A stretch of DNA of 64,000 nt from Owenia fusiformis (Eukaryota; Annelida; Polychaeta; Sabellida; Oweniidae), in assembly GCA_903813345.2 (NCBI GenBank), contig CAIIXF020000007.1, forward strand, positions 6,145,730 to 6,209,729, given 5' to 3'. Position numbers and translations under genes: made by a program. Numbering within the stretch: position 1 is the first letter of the stretch; every line of letters begins with the position of its first letter. Shown piece by piece: positions 1 through 11,970 of this stretch. The notes under the pieces were generated by a model. It saw nothing but the letters and a program-made list of their open reading frames with translations, did no database searches and was not told where the DNA came from.

Positions 1-499
1 TACAATTTACTGATTCTCTGTCTATCTGTGAGTGTATGTGTGTGTGTATTTTCTACCGAATCATTTAGACGTTTAAAAAAACGTGGCACGTATGTCCAGT
101 ACAGTACCCCCATCGAATATAAAGTGGTTAAGAACTTGTGATGTCATCATGTTACCTAGCAACCACTAGGAAATGGATTAAAACGCCCTATTATGGCCAT
201 TTTGCCCTAGTTTCATCATTGTATATGCTCTCAAACATCTAGATATGGAGAAAGAATCACTCCTCAGCAATGACCCTACAGTATATCACTGTCTTTGTAG
301 ACTGGTTATTGTGATGTCATCTGTGTTGCCTAGAAACCACATAGCAATGTCCTAAAGTTTGCCAAAAATGATATAGTTCAGCCAGTATTCTACCATTTAC
401 TCACAGGTTAAACAAAAACACTCATTTAAGATTTACATATAATAATCTAAGATATACCAATGTGTGTGTTCAAAACGGGCACTCTGCAACACAATAACG
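1..499. other. no gene seen
   Basis: Apart from a short GT-rich microsatellite near 32-50 I see no open frame, repeat arm or splice-flanked exon that I can support in this stretch. Confidence 0.5.
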
Positions 500-581
500 C
501 AGATGCGAGTAGGTAGTTACCAGTTTCACCACCAAGTGGCTCGTTCGGGTCAGATAACATGGCGGGTATAGTAGAAAGTTC
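500..581 (+). repeat. 82-bp dispersed repeat, left copy
   Basis: About 82 bp from AGATGCGAG to AGTAGAAAGTT recurs in inverted orientation at 6242-6332 with only scattered mismatches. The similarity stops abruptly on both sides. The two copies are either dispersed repeat copies or the arms of a 5.8-kb inverted structure. No target duplication was recognised. Confidence 0.7.
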
Positions 582-711
582 GCTTTGCTAAGCTTTGGTA
601 CGCTTGACAAGCTTTCTCACAGTTTTCACGCCGTGGGACAAACATCATGTCTTCTTCAGATATGTCATGATCTAGTCCATCTGGAAATTCTGGATCTTGT
701 TGTTCTGCCAT
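550..711 (-). pseudogene. short ORF, inverted copy of the ORF at 1674-1787
   Basis: On the minus strand an ATG at 711 opens a 53-codon frame beginning MAEQQDPEFPDG. The same opening, with several substitutions, is found on the plus strand at 1674. The shared block (about 585-750 versus 1618-1790) also includes the DNA just 5' of the ATG. It may be the captured first exon of a host or transposon gene. No domain is recognised, the two copies diverge after about 30 residues, and neither shows a clear splice donor. Probably not functional. Confidence 0.3.
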
Positions 712-2610
712 CGTCTTCTCGAGTCACAGATGCAATGGTTTTATGGATCTACTGCATCTTTATACAGCCATTTGATCAAAAGCGTATCAGAGCTTATCAG
801 AGCGTAACATTACTTAGGAGATCGTGATATTTTGGGAAAAGTAAACATAAATGACAGCGCTTTGCTCGCCGATTTAAAGCGTGGCATTCGCCGTTGGTGT
901 GAAAGTAGCTTTAAAAATGTTTGGCGCTCTTGCCGAATATCCCGCTTTACTCCGAGCTCATCTACGACCTATTACGACCCAGGGGTCCGTTTTTGAAACC
1001 GTCGTAACTTACGATTTGGTCGCAAGTCATTGTTTCTTAAGGTACGTTCACACCAACGGCGAATGCCACGCTTTAAATCGGCGAGCAAAGCGCCGTCATT
1101 TTTGTCATTTTTCTTCATACCAACGGCGCTTTGATGGCGCTTTAAAGCGGCTTGTAAAGCGGCACCAAAGCGTAACAAAGTTTGATTAAAACGTCGGGGT
1201 CGTAATAGGTCGTAGAAAAGCTCAGAACGGGATATTCGGCAAGAGCGCCAAAAAATTTTAAACTCTTAAAAAATTTTGGGCGCTCTGTTACGAATCGATT
1301 AAGCGCCGAGAGCGTATCAAAGCTTAACAAACCGGAACAAAGCTCAGAAAAACTTGATCCAAAGCGTAGGAAAGCTTAAAATAGCTCTAAAAGGTTCCTC
1401 ACGCTTTGATCCCGCTTTGATCAGGCTTTGTTACGCTTGAAATCACGCTTTGAAAAGCTTTGATAAGCATTATTACGCTTTGATGCGATTATGACGCTTT
1501 AAATCAGGCTCTGATACGATTGCAAAACTCTGTTGTGCATTGTTACGCTCTGTTAAGCTCTGTCACGCATTGGAAAATGTCGAGATCGCCGATTCCATGC
1601 CGCTTTTGATCCAATGACTATAGAAAGATGCAGTAGATCCATAAAACCATTGCATCTTTGACTCGAGAACACGATGGCAGAACAACGAGATCCAGAAATT
1701 CCAGATGGACCAGAGCATGACCTATCTGAAAAAGACATGACGTTTGTCGCACGGCGTGATATAGCGTGTGAAAACTTTCAAGCGTAACAAAGCCTAGCAA
1801 AGCGTTTCAATCCTTTATTAAAGCGTCTCAATTCGTTGGAAAGCTTGAGAGTCCCTCAGGAAAGTGTAACAAAGAGTGTCAGATATTGATGAAAGCGTCT
1901 GACCTCGTGTCAGATCTTCATGCCAGATCGTAGCAAATCTTGAGACATCTTAACGAAGCGTGTCAAGTGGTAACAGACCGTGAATAGACTGGGGTCCCCG
2001 CTTTGAACCAAGCTGTGTTAAGCTTTCCTACGCTTTGAGTCAAGCTTTGTTGAGCTTTGTTACGGTTTGTTAAGCTTTGATACGCTCTCGGCGCTTCAAT
2101 CAATTCGTAACAGAGCGCCCCACATTTTTAAACAGTTTAACATTTTTTGGCGCTCTTGCCGAATATCCCGCTTTACTCCGAACTTTTCTACGACCTATTA
2201 CGATCCCGACGCTTTAATCAAGCTTTGTTACGCTTTGGTGCCGCTTTACAATCCGCTTTAAAGCGCCATCAAAGCGCCGTTGGTGCGAACGCTTAAACAG
2301 TTTAAATTTTTTAGCGCTCTTGCCGAATATCCCGCTTTACTCCCGAGCTTTTCTACGACCTATTACGACCCCGACGCTTTAATTAAGCTTTGTTACGCTT
2401 TGGTGCCGCTTTACAAGCCGCTTTAAAGCGCCATCAAAGCGCCGTTGGTGTGAACGTACCATTAAAACAGAGACACATGGATTTCTCGGAATCGTAAGTT
2501 ACGATCGTATGAAAAACGAACCCCAGACGCTTTAATCAAGCTTTGTTACGCTTTGGTGCCGCTTTACACGCAACTTTAAAGCGCCATCAAAGCGCCGTTG
2601 GTCGGTCAAG
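590..2610. repeat. foldback-rich block built on AAGCGT/ACGCTT motifs
   Basis: The block is saturated with short direct and inverted copies of GCTTTGTTACGCTTTG-like words. A larger unit of about 150-170 bp contains CGCTCTTGCCGAATATCCCG, CTACGACCTATTACGA and GCGCCGTTGGTGTGAACG. It occurs in plus orientation near 915-985, 2140-2290, 2305-2460 and partly 2520-2605, and inverted near 1130-1250. Segments 851-911 and 1043-1113 also pair. This is the signature of nested foldback or MITE insertion. Short ORFs here translate these repeats and are not genes. Confidence 0.75.
1674..1787 (+). pseudogene. short ORF, partner of the inverted ORF at 550-711
   Basis: A 37-codon frame starts MAEQRDPEIPDG and runs into the surrounding AAGCGT repeats, where it stops. 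It shares its first 30 or so codons with the minus-strand ORF at 711-550. The function is unknown. It is probably a fragment carried by the foldback block. Confidence 0.3.
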
Positions 2611-3465
2611 TTAAGTAACTTAGTCAACATTCGATATTCGTATGTTCATCAATATTTACTAAGAATGGTGCCACAATTGAAGTAAACCTCTGGTTAATTA
2701 TTTTCAATAAACCTATCAGCAAACGTGTAAATGATAATTTTGATGTTCTGGTACATATTGGTGAAGCAATCTTGGGGAAATGGCCTAAATTTCTGATTTT
2801 CCACTGTGTCCCTGTATACCCCTATTTCAAAAGATGTATGTTATTTGTCGTTTTTTATTATGAACCAACCATAAATGTATGTTTTCTTGTTTACATACAG
2901 AATGAACTTTCTGTTTTCAAATATTGAAAGATGGTACTGCATTTATTTGTTCATGATATGGAGGAAACAAATGCGTGTCAATTTACACTGTAATATCCTA
3001 CATACTTATATTTCAAGGGTAGTTTTGAAGAATAATCAAGAAAATCCATGTTTTCAAATGGATTCATCCTTGTCAAAGAACGTAAATGAGGATATGCGGT
3101 TTGAAAAACTAACAACATGTTTCAAGTTCTTACAATTCTTGGTTAAAACAAATGTTTTGAAAGTTGTGATTTCGAATGTAATATCCTACTCAATGAAATT
3201 TGTTGATATTTGTGAATTTTTTCTTTCGGAATGCACATTGCTCGATCACAGAAACTTGCCTTATTCGCGATGCACGAAACGTGTATTGTTAATTCTTGAC
3301 GTCGTTCGGATATTTGGATGTGATTGACGTTTTCGTTAATCTCCTACCACTGTCACTTCCAACTCAATTTTTGAAAGCCAAATATGATAGTCACGAATTG
3401 ATATTTAAGTCACACGTTGATGCATACATCATGTGTGTACATTAACTGTCGAATACATGCCGACT
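2611..3465. other. AT-rich stretch with one unrecognised 150-codon ORF
   Basis: A 150-codon open frame (2875-3327, +) has no recognisable domain, no repeat relation and a composition expected of AT-rich DNA (rich in F, I, N, K, C). I treat it as chance. Nothing else is seen. Confidence 0.4.
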
Positions 3466-3535
3466 TACATTTATATAAATATCCACAGTTAACTCAAATC
3501 ATCAATTCTCGAAACGGTTTATCATATTACCTGGT
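3466..3535 (+). promoter_or_regulatory. possible TATA promoter with first-exon splice donor
   Basis: TTATATAAAT at 3471-3480 is followed about 60 bp later by CTG|GTGAGT (GT at 3534), a strong donor. The spacing would suit a short non-coding first exon starting near 3500. The next supported exons on this strand are those of the C45-like gene, 1.5 kb downstream, but the link is inference. There is no direct evidence of a transcript. Confidence 0.3.
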
Positions 3536-5032
3536 GAGTTTAATGTAACATTTTAATTTACAATTATGGTATCGGATTTGAGTATGATATTAGCCGAGGC
3601 TTAAACAAAGCAATAAAACTGCGTGAAACCTTTTGTGAAAATTCGAACGATTTTTCAAGAATCCTCCTTCAAAGTGTTACCAAAGTGCTCCCCGGGAGTG
3701 GAAATTTCGTCTTGTGTAATCAAAATAATAGCGGGTGGTTTGAATTTTTGTTTGAGTTTAGAGCTCACATCTATAAATTTAAAAACATATCGCCTCATTG
3801 AGAGGTACATGCAAATTTTGGCGATCTATCATTATAAAAGGCTAAATATTGTGCAAAAACAGGAGTTGACACGCTTTCATTTGGAAATGAAATTTTCTAC
3901 GCAATTGCCGACTCATGTTTAAAAGTCATGAAAACAAGGTTGAACACAAAACATTGACCCAGTTACTGTCTATTTAGCATGGGATCACTTAGGGAAATAT
4001 TATTAATGACTTAAATCGTTAACGGTTAAGTTGTATTCCAAGAAACTTATCAATTTAGAAATGCAAAATGTTCAATTTTGTTTATCAATTATAAAAAATC
4101 GCACCTGTAGACAACAACGTTTACAAAATTATTTAAAACGGAGATATTTACTTATGTAACATTAATTGGCATGTGTCAGGGAGTAAATAAGAAGAATATG
4201 CATTTGATTCTATATCTTGTTCCCAAAGGAGTTTGTTAAGGAGCGGTATATCTTAACGTACTTTTATCATCCCGAACTCAAACATTTCGAATACTTATTT
4301 TGAGAACGCTTTGTTAAGAATGGATTCGAGATGTACTCAAAATTAATACGTTAAAATGTATATTATCATCTTAATAACTACCTCATAAATTATTTTGGAA
4401 ATCAAAGATGTACGATTTTTGAGATTTTTATTTTCGAATGTTGACTTAGTTACTTGGCTTGACTGTGGTGTGAACGTAGCTTGAGAGGGGATTGTATATA
4501 TCATTTTGGAGTAAATCGTCTGTTTATATTAAAAATTTAATATAATATGGCATTTCAGTACATCCTTCATTCAAAGGTTTTCATTTATTCCTCAATTTAA
4601 CATTGTAGGAAAAAGTGAAATACCCTTGGTCCAGGGATGTTTCAGTAAAAAGTATGACCTTATTCTATTGAAGCAGTAATCGTGTTTCACAGCAAATCAT
4701 TGACGTGAAGAAAATAAACAATTTTTAGCATTTATGAAAATACACTTTGGATGGAGATTCGATGCGATTTAGAAGTAAGCTTGCATTGTTCAGTGTACGT
4801 GTATGTCCCCGTATCGCATTTTATCTGATCATATTATTTTTGTCATTTTTTGTATTCTGTATTTCATTTCTTTTTATTTTCGATCCGCGTAAATGTCTTA
4901 CGCTTATTATGTTCATTTTAAAGAAAAATAAAAGTATTTGATTATAACTACGTACATTATTATATTTTCTCTTCAAATACCACTTTCAATTGGAGTAATA
5001 TCTTTAAAGAATACTCTGCATTACTTTTCCAG
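3536..5032. other. gene-poor stretch, possible first intron
   Basis: No exon with convincing splice sites and family similarity was found here, although the N-terminal part of the C45-like protein, with its nucleophilic cysteine, would be expected upstream of 5033. Open frames at 3623-3922 and 4747-4941 are unrecognised and AT-biased. GTGTGAACGTAGC near 4470 resembles the end of the repeat unit at 2440-2460. Confidence 0.4.
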
Positions 5033-7529
5033 AGGGCATGGGGTCATAACGAAGATGGTTGGCCTGAAATGAAGCCCTATACCTTCTTTGTAATGGCAAA
5101 CATTGACCCCTATATTTCTACCAACGGTTCCAGCTATCCAAGAGAAAAATTTGCTGCTCATTGTTACCCCGGTAAGATCAAACACCACTACCTTTAAGTT
5201 AGCATCTCTTAGCTCTTTTACGACATCTACTATAATTTCAACTTTTGTGGTATTCAGGTACCACATAAAAAATACAAGAGGTTTCGTTTAAAGCAAAGTA
5301 TCTCTTAAATGTATTTTTGGCTGAGATCTTTTCATAACTGGCAATTTGGTTTTGAATTGTAGGGAATCTACCAGGTTGGGATTTCGGTTTTAATTACCAT
5401 GGATTCGCATATTCCATGAACATTCTCATGCCCAAGGAGGTTGGAGTCAACACAGTTTGTAAGTTTTATAAAATTGCTTCGACTCTGAAGGTCCACCAGC
5501 GTTAGCCATAATTTTGGGTAACTTATAAATTATGTTCATGTTTGATAATTAAAAAAGTCATTGGAGTCTTTCCAAAATATAAACAAAGGAACGAAATAAA
5601 GATTCAAACATAAACAAGTTCTAACACGTTATCATAATCAAATAAAGACACACGGTTCCCAAACGTATGGATGGGAGTGTACCAGTAGCTTGTCACTATG
5701 TAATTACATTTCAATAGATTTCTATTCATTCAATTTGAGGTGAGGTCGTTTTGATGAGAGGGATGCTATCATGCTCGTCCGTCAGTGAAGCTAGAGAGAG
5801 GATTCTACAGGAAGGATACGGAATTTCATGTGGCCTTTCGTAAGTCATGAAGACGCGGTAATGAATCTATGGCGTTTCCCCTAGTGTTTTAAAAGACTAA
5901 GTGCGAGTAGAAATAATCTTGATTTACGTCATTAAATATACAAAATTCAGTCAAACTGATATCATATTTGAAATCTACGTGTAAAAGTACTTCTAGAAAT
6001 ATAGTTTCGAAAATTGTTTATCAAATTTGAAAATTAAATTTGTTTTGAAAACGTGACTTCTAGTTCGGGTTGATTCCCCATTCATCCCGTGTTACAAAAT
6101 CACAAAAAGTGAAATATCTTTTCTTGTATTGGACAGATAGCATTTTCCTTTATTGGACATATTTTAATGTTCATAACCATTAGATACATAAGGGTTATAT
6201 GAAAATTGAACCACTAAAACAGATGTAATTTAAGTTAATGGGAACTTTCTACTAAACCCGCCATGTTGTCTGACCCGAACGAGCCACCTGGTGGTGAAAT
6301 TGGTAACTTCCTTCTCGCATCTATGTTATCGAGAAATATTTAATTTCTGTCGGATAGTGTACTCCAAATTGTTAAAAGGGATTCTGTTTTTTGGATAATT
6401 TTTTGACCTCTGCTAATGACAGGCATAATTCGGCCAGAAAGCCGGAAGTATATTAAACGGTAATAATAAAGATTATTAAGGAACAGTATGTAGGTATGTT
6501 AATATTAGGTCAAATATCGCTGCACTATAGTGTGCTACCAGCTCCTTTATTAGACATCCTAGAGATTCCATACCATGGACTATATACTTTTTGCAGTTAT
6601 ACTTCAGTTGTACAAGGAGGATTGGCTCCCAGAATCGAAGTCGATATTTTCCAAGAATGAAAATGCCGAAATGTCGTTATTTTCTGAAATTATAACCAAT
6701 TATAAATTCAAAATAAACATTTCAAAAGATTCGAACCAATATCTCGATCATTTCTTGTGAGTTTTGGAATTTTTTGTTAGGAAATAAGACCAAAACATGG
6801 TCTCGTTTAGACCGTTCCGTATTAGTGATTTTGTTGACATTAATATGGAATAAATCATACCATTTCATGAAAAATGGTGACCTTGTCCTACGGAAATTGA
6901 GATTATGTTTCACTGCAAGTTCGCATGTCGATACTGTATAGCACATGCTCCGGGGAATCGATTCTACTTTCTATAGACATCAAACACATATCTGTCCACC
7001 CAACCTCCTTTGTTTACATTTACAAAAACATGAAAAAATGACAAAAGTTGTCATAACTTTATAAATTCCGTATTAATGCCATCACGACCACAAATACGGA
7101 ACGGTCTAAGTGGGAGGGTGAAAATTCACGATTCAAATGGTGAAGTGAACAAAATGGCGGCTGTTGGAATTCAAATTTTGTAGCACGACATCCTCATATA
7201 TGGGACAGAATATCGATGTTGCATTCTGGGAGCCAATCCTCATTGACAGTTATATATAAAATATTATTTTCCGTCCCCATTGTCACGGTGCTTTGTGCAA
7301 TTAATACGATTTAAAAAAATCTATATATTGTAGGTTCCAATTCTCTATGGTAGGGGAAGATCATATTTACAATATTGAGTGTGCCCCTAATAAACCAAGG
7401 TCATTGATAAGTGAGATCGTCATTAAAGCCGGTGGAGAACACACACCGGATGGATTCTTCGTAAGATCTAATAAGTATAAATGTTTTCTAGAATCAATTA
7501 TAGATGGCATTCCGGATTTTCTATTCTAG
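5033..7529 (+). CDS. peptidase C45-like (carcinine/beta-alanyl-dopamine hydrolase 'tan' type) gene, partial
   Basis: Four exons join in one frame: 5033-5171 (acceptor TTTTCCAG, donor GTAAGA, ends phase 1), 5363-5458 (ends phase 1, donor GTAAGT), 5740-5839 (ends phase 2, donor GTAAGT) and 7334-7529 (acceptor TTGTAG, stop TAG). The product has GHNEDGWPE, then HCYPGNLPGWDFGFNYHG with YSMN, and later HIYNIECAPN. These match, in order, conserved blocks I know from the C45/acyl-CoA:6-APA acyltransferase-fold family (Drosophila tan, fungal IAT), which are autoprocessing N-terminal-nucleophile amide hydrolases. The upstream part with the nucleophile Cys and the usual C-terminus are not visible. GTAAGA at 7460 could be another donor, so the stop at 7527-7529 may be read-through of an exon. 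It may be a true but partly unseen gene or a decaying fragment. Family call moderate, substrate unknown. Confidence 0.6.
6242..6332 (-). repeat. dispersed repeat, right inverted copy of 500-581
   Basis: The reverse complement matches 500-581 closely, including GTGGCTCGTTCGGGTCAGA. It lies in the large intron between the third and fourth C45-like exons. Confidence 0.7.
6600..7255. mobile_element. foldback MITE in the C45-like intron
   Basis: GGAGGATTGGCTCCCAGAAT near 6618 returns inverted near 7220-7240, and TTTAGACCGTTCCGTATT near 6807 returns inverted near 7095-7112. The arms are imperfect and several hundred bp long, giving an element of about 650 bp without coding capacity. No clean target duplication was seen. 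The small ORFs at 6575 and 6722 are arm translations. Confidence 0.55.
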
Positions 7530-8786
7530 TTCATTGATTTGAGATACGCATTTAACATTGTATTATGGTTTGTGAAAAACGGGTGAGTTTAACTTTAACT
7601 TACACAACGAGAAACACTATATAATAAACTCCAATACGACGAGATAATATATTTGTTATCCAAATTGATTAATAACTAATAAGATCAGATACTGTTAAAT
7701 AAAATTCTGTCCGGGATTTGTTATTGTCGTATACAAACGTGGTATCCGAACTGCTTACTTATAGTATCCGTTGCGACCATTAACAATATTGTAAATGTCT
7801 AATTAGCTAAGTAAATAAATATGTCGTCACAGTCGCTGTTGGCTATGGAGAGTTATTAATAATTATCGATCATAAATGTTATCATACTTTTCTTGATTTA
7901 AATATCCAAATATTTACTATGTTTAAAAATGAAAATGTTTGATTTTTAAGTAACTGTTCGACCTTTTTTCTTATTATCAAGAACGCGCATGCAAGTTCGG
8001 CAATCCTTGTACATTGTGTGCACAGTATGCGCATTTTAATCGTTGTATATTTTTCTATATACTATAATACTATTCATTTTTTGTACAATTGAACCGAACA
8101 TACTTTAAAATCATCAGCTTTAAATAGATTATATGTTACGAAATTAGCCTTAAAATAATAAAATTCGTGCGTTTGTAAATGCTCTCAATAAAGAAATAGA
8201 CCAAAATACGCAAGTTTACTTTGAAGTTTCTTTTATCGTCTTTTGTCATTAAACTTTAATGTTCTATCGATAAAATATGTGGAAATACCAGAAGAAGCAT
8301 TGGAGTAGGAGAGTTCAACTAGAAGACAGCAACCCCTTGGAAAAGCATACTTCATAACCGTGTGCAATATATGTATATTATAATATGTCACCTAAGATTC
8401 ATTTTGGAAAACATTATAATATTATACAACAGAATAATTATACTTTTAATATTAGGAGGCTCTCATTTATTCTCGGACCAAAAGCGATTTTATACCCGAA
8501 CATCTAATTCTCCAGCTGAATTTTTCAGGAATAAAAAGTTCACAATGATCATGCTTTTAGTAAGATACATACTGCTTATCCTCGGCCCGTTCACTAATTA
8601 ACCGTTTGTCATCAAATGGCTACAAGAATCTGTTACGTATCACAGCCAAGTCATTTTTATTTGAAATAAAGAAATTATTTATTTATTCTTCAATTTGAAC
8701 GTGAAATATATTTTAAAGTATGACGTAAAATTACAGAAATACGCCCCTCCCCCCTCCCTTCCTGGCATGAACTATTTACATTATTA
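7530..8786. other. no gene seen
   Basis: Downstream of the last recognised C45-like exon. AACGG|GTGAGT near 7580 resembles a donor, with a possible acceptor just before 7530, but the 50-bp piece between has no recognisable coding content. The ORF at 8362-8601 is unrecognised and AT-biased. Confidence 0.35.
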
Positions 8787-10925
8787 AACGGAAATAAATG
8801 CGTATTACGGGATTGAGACGTTTGACGACAGTGACTATTTCTCGTCTCCTGCATTGATTGCATCATGATGGGAAAACGGGATTGAGTCTATATTGAACTA
8901 ATTAATTAGAAATCGACAGATATTTTTGTCTGCATGCTCATTTACCTCTAAGGGGTTAAAATATCAAAGAACTAGGACGTCGGTTTTTAGATAGGCTGTA
9001 ATTATAAATGTATTGACTGCAGGGCCTCACCCGGGGGGGGGGGTCACCATTCTTAGCACTTTTCAAGTGATTGCGGGGCCAGATTTGTCAAATGTAAACC
9101 CCCTTGGAATGTTTTGAAAGTGACCCCCCCCCCCATTGACAAAATGTGATTACGGTCCTGCACTTTTTACAAAGCTTTTAAAAACAGGTCGTGTAGAATG
9201 TAGACCCCCGTTGCTTGATATTTATAGCAAAAACATTGACATTTGAAAGTTTGTGACGCTGCGCTATTTTGAATAAATGACTTATATCTAAGAAGCCTAT
9301 CGGTTGAAAAAAATACCTAGAAGACTTAACATATTTCCCAATGTCATGCACCTATTAATTTAGCAATTGAATTATAATTATAAACTTTCTCTTGAAACAA
9401 TAAATCTTCCAGATTTGATGAATTTTTGGACAAAATCGGCTACCCCCCCCCCCTCCGTTCATTACTTCCGATCATCGGGCGTGATGTTGATTTTTATAAT
9501 ATGTTATGTTATGTTATGTTATATTTATTTCCATATTATAATTCTTACAATTGAATAACAATATATCTCTCTAAAATTAAGTTTGAAATAAACCGAAGAA
9601 TAATCAGCAAGTCTGATTGAAAATACACATCCTGTAAAAGAGAGAAGAATTTAATCCGTCTGAATCTGATTGCAAAATATAAATGTCTCATTAGGAAATT
9701 AATCCCTGCTATTTAACTTGCACATAATCTAAAAGCTAATAGTCAAAAACCGGGGTCAAAAAGCTTATCACAATATAGTAGAACATCTTGGCTTCAGATA
9801 TTATTTTCTCATGAATTTTAAAAATCGGCCGAGAACTGATTAAGTAACATTCCGCACACGCCGTCTGATTGCATATTTGAAACGACAACATCCGATCTAC
9901 TACAGTATAAATAATCCAATTGACTTTGATAGCATATATTTGTTTTCAGACATATTTTGTATTTGCGCCAGCTTCGACCCCCCCCCCCCCCCTTCACGTG
10001 ATGCCTTTCAAATCAATTCATTTCACAAATGACATAGAACTGCAAACGCCTGTTGCGTTTATTCCAAATGCAACAAGGCTAGCAGTTGAATAATAAAACA
10101 AGACAAATCAAAATCATCCAACATACGTATCATGCCGGGGTATCATGTAGTAAATTTCACCAGCCTATGACTTTTAAATACATTCTTTATATGTACCTGT
10201 ATAGTAACTCCGAAAAATCAAGTATCATCAGTATTTTTAACAAACTGGGACTTTTGATGTGAAAATCAATCATGATAGCAATATATGAGCAACGGTTTAG
10301 ATTAAAACTGGGAAAAGCAGGCGGTCGCCGTCTGGGTCGCCGTATGCTTGACGCACGGCTAGTGTAACAATGTGAAGGGTAACAGCCCGCTTCCCCTATA
10401 ACCTTGCCAATGTCCATATACGCTTCTGCTTTTTCAAATTTCGGATCACCTTTGGGATGGAGATAATATACATGTAGATTTGTTACTGGGGGGGGGCACA
10501 CAGAAACAGACATTCTGGAGAAATAAGGGATTATCGGGGACTTATTTCCAAATCCACAGATTAGTGTCAAAAGAAGTTATTTACAAGGCTATGATTTTAA
10601 ATGGATAATTGACTCTTAAAACATGGGTTAAAGGCTAGTCCAAGTGCAGACCCGTACCAAGCTTATGTCATGTTATGTAGGGGGGGGGGGGGCTGAACCC
10701 CGACAAGGGGGTTCACATTTATGATCAAGAAAGCAACGTCCGAGTTATTTGATATTCCTAACCACTTAAAGAGGTGAATGAGCAAAACCTCCGTTGATTT
10801 TTAATTAATAAGTTCAATATAGACTCAATCCCGTTTTCCCATGATGATGCAATCAATGCAGCTGACGGGAAACAGACACTGTGTCATCAAATGTCTCAAT
10901 CCAGTAATACGCATTTATTTCCTCA
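8787..10925. repeat. inverted repeat pair, arms about 250 bp
   Basis: Left arm about 8787-9050 and right arm about 10680-10925 pair in reverse. Both carry AAATAAATGCGTATTAC, GGGAAAACGGGATTGAG with TCTATATTGAAC, and then GCTCATT-ACCTCT. Long C or G homopolymers (near 9029, 9130, 9445, 9979, 10681) cluster in and between the arms. The 1.6-kb interior has no recognisable gene, so this is a non-autonomous or decayed foldback element. Confidence 0.65.
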
Positions 10926-11970
10926 AACTAAGATGAATATAACAGTTTCTTAAGAACAAAAACCGTAATCAGTTTTTATCAAGGGGGCTATTTTTCAAGA
11001 ATCCAAGGGGGTTCACTTTTGAAAACTTTGGTCCTAAAGACCACTTGAAACTGCTCAAAATGGTGAAAAGTTTAAACTGTATGATTTTGGGAGATTTTTT
11101 GGTCGTTGAGGGGGTCGTTCGGGTGCACGCATCATTTCCGCGATCTGGGGGGAGAACCCCCCAGATCCCCTTATACTCGCTCTGAAATTGGTCAGAATGC
11201 ATCAAATTAAATTATGTTAAATTTTCGAAATTTGCTAGGGGAGAACCCCCCAGTTCTGGTCAGAATGCACCAAATGATGTTCAATTTTCGAAATTTTCTG
11301 GGGGGGGACTCAAACCCCCTATTCTCGCTCTGAAATTGGTCAGAATGCATCAAATTAAATGATGTTCAATTTTCGAAATTTGCCAGGGGAGAACCTCCCA
11401 GACCCCCATTTCTCGCCCAAAACTGGTCAGAATGCACCAAAGACGTTCTTCCCCCAGACCGGGCCCAAGATCCCCCTTTCTCGCGCTTGTTCGCTGGGGG
11501 GGAGGGGGTACTGTCGGGGGTGGTTCGAGCCCCCTTACAAAAAGCTGGCTACGGGCATGGACGCATCCCCCATGGGAAATTCCCTGTGGGTGCCAATGGG
11601 GTGCGCGTCCGAGGAGGGGCGTATATAGTCCACGAACATCCTAAAAATTCAGAAGTATCATATATCCTCCTCTCTTATCAGTTTTCTAATCCTAATTGAT
11701 TAATTCGATTTTTGCTTTCCCCTCATCAGTTGTCTCCTTCATCTTTTTGTATTAATTATTTGTTTTCCCTAATAGTTATAAATATAAAAGGAGTTCTAAT
11801 TTTGTTATGTTTTGGGAATTTGGTTTTGATGTTAACATGCAAGGGAATTATCTCCCACTCCCCCTTCTATTTTGTAGACAATATACAAGTTAAATAGCAG
11901 CGATTTATTCCGTGTTTGAATTCACTTTTACAGGATGTGTATTTTCAATTAGACTTGCTGATTGTTCGAT
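9595..11970. repeat. second inverted repeat pair, interleaved with the first
   Basis: The left arm (about 9598-9725: CAGCAAGTCTGATTGAAAAT with ACACATCCTGTAAAAG, ending near GCTATTTAACTTG) pairs inverted with about 11890-11965. Because it interleaves with the pair 8787/10925 the two cannot be simply nested. One was inserted and then rearranged, or dispersed repeats landed in opposite orientations. Confidence 0.55.
11140..11445. repeat. short tandem array, units about 68-86 bp
   Basis: Three to four units begin GGTCAGAATGCA(T/C)CAAA, continue with TTCAATTTTCGAAATTT, and end in a G-run/C-run block (GGGGAGAACCCCCCAG). Unit starts are near 11190, 11257, 11338 and 11424. Three overlapping GC-rich ORFs just after it (11359-11699) are translations of this array and its flank. 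Confidence 0.7.

Noticed and set aside
2875-3327. 150-codon ORF (+)
   Set aside because: No recognisable domain, AT-biased composition, no splice context or repeat relation; expected by chance at this base composition.
3541-3790. Open frame with EYDISRGLN as a candidate N-terminal C45 exon
   Set aside because: Only loosely reminiscent of the family N-terminus, no good acceptor, and no nucleophile Cys motif follows.
11359-11699. Three overlapping GC-rich ORFs
   Set aside because: Overlapping frames through a short tandem array and G/C runs; no domain.
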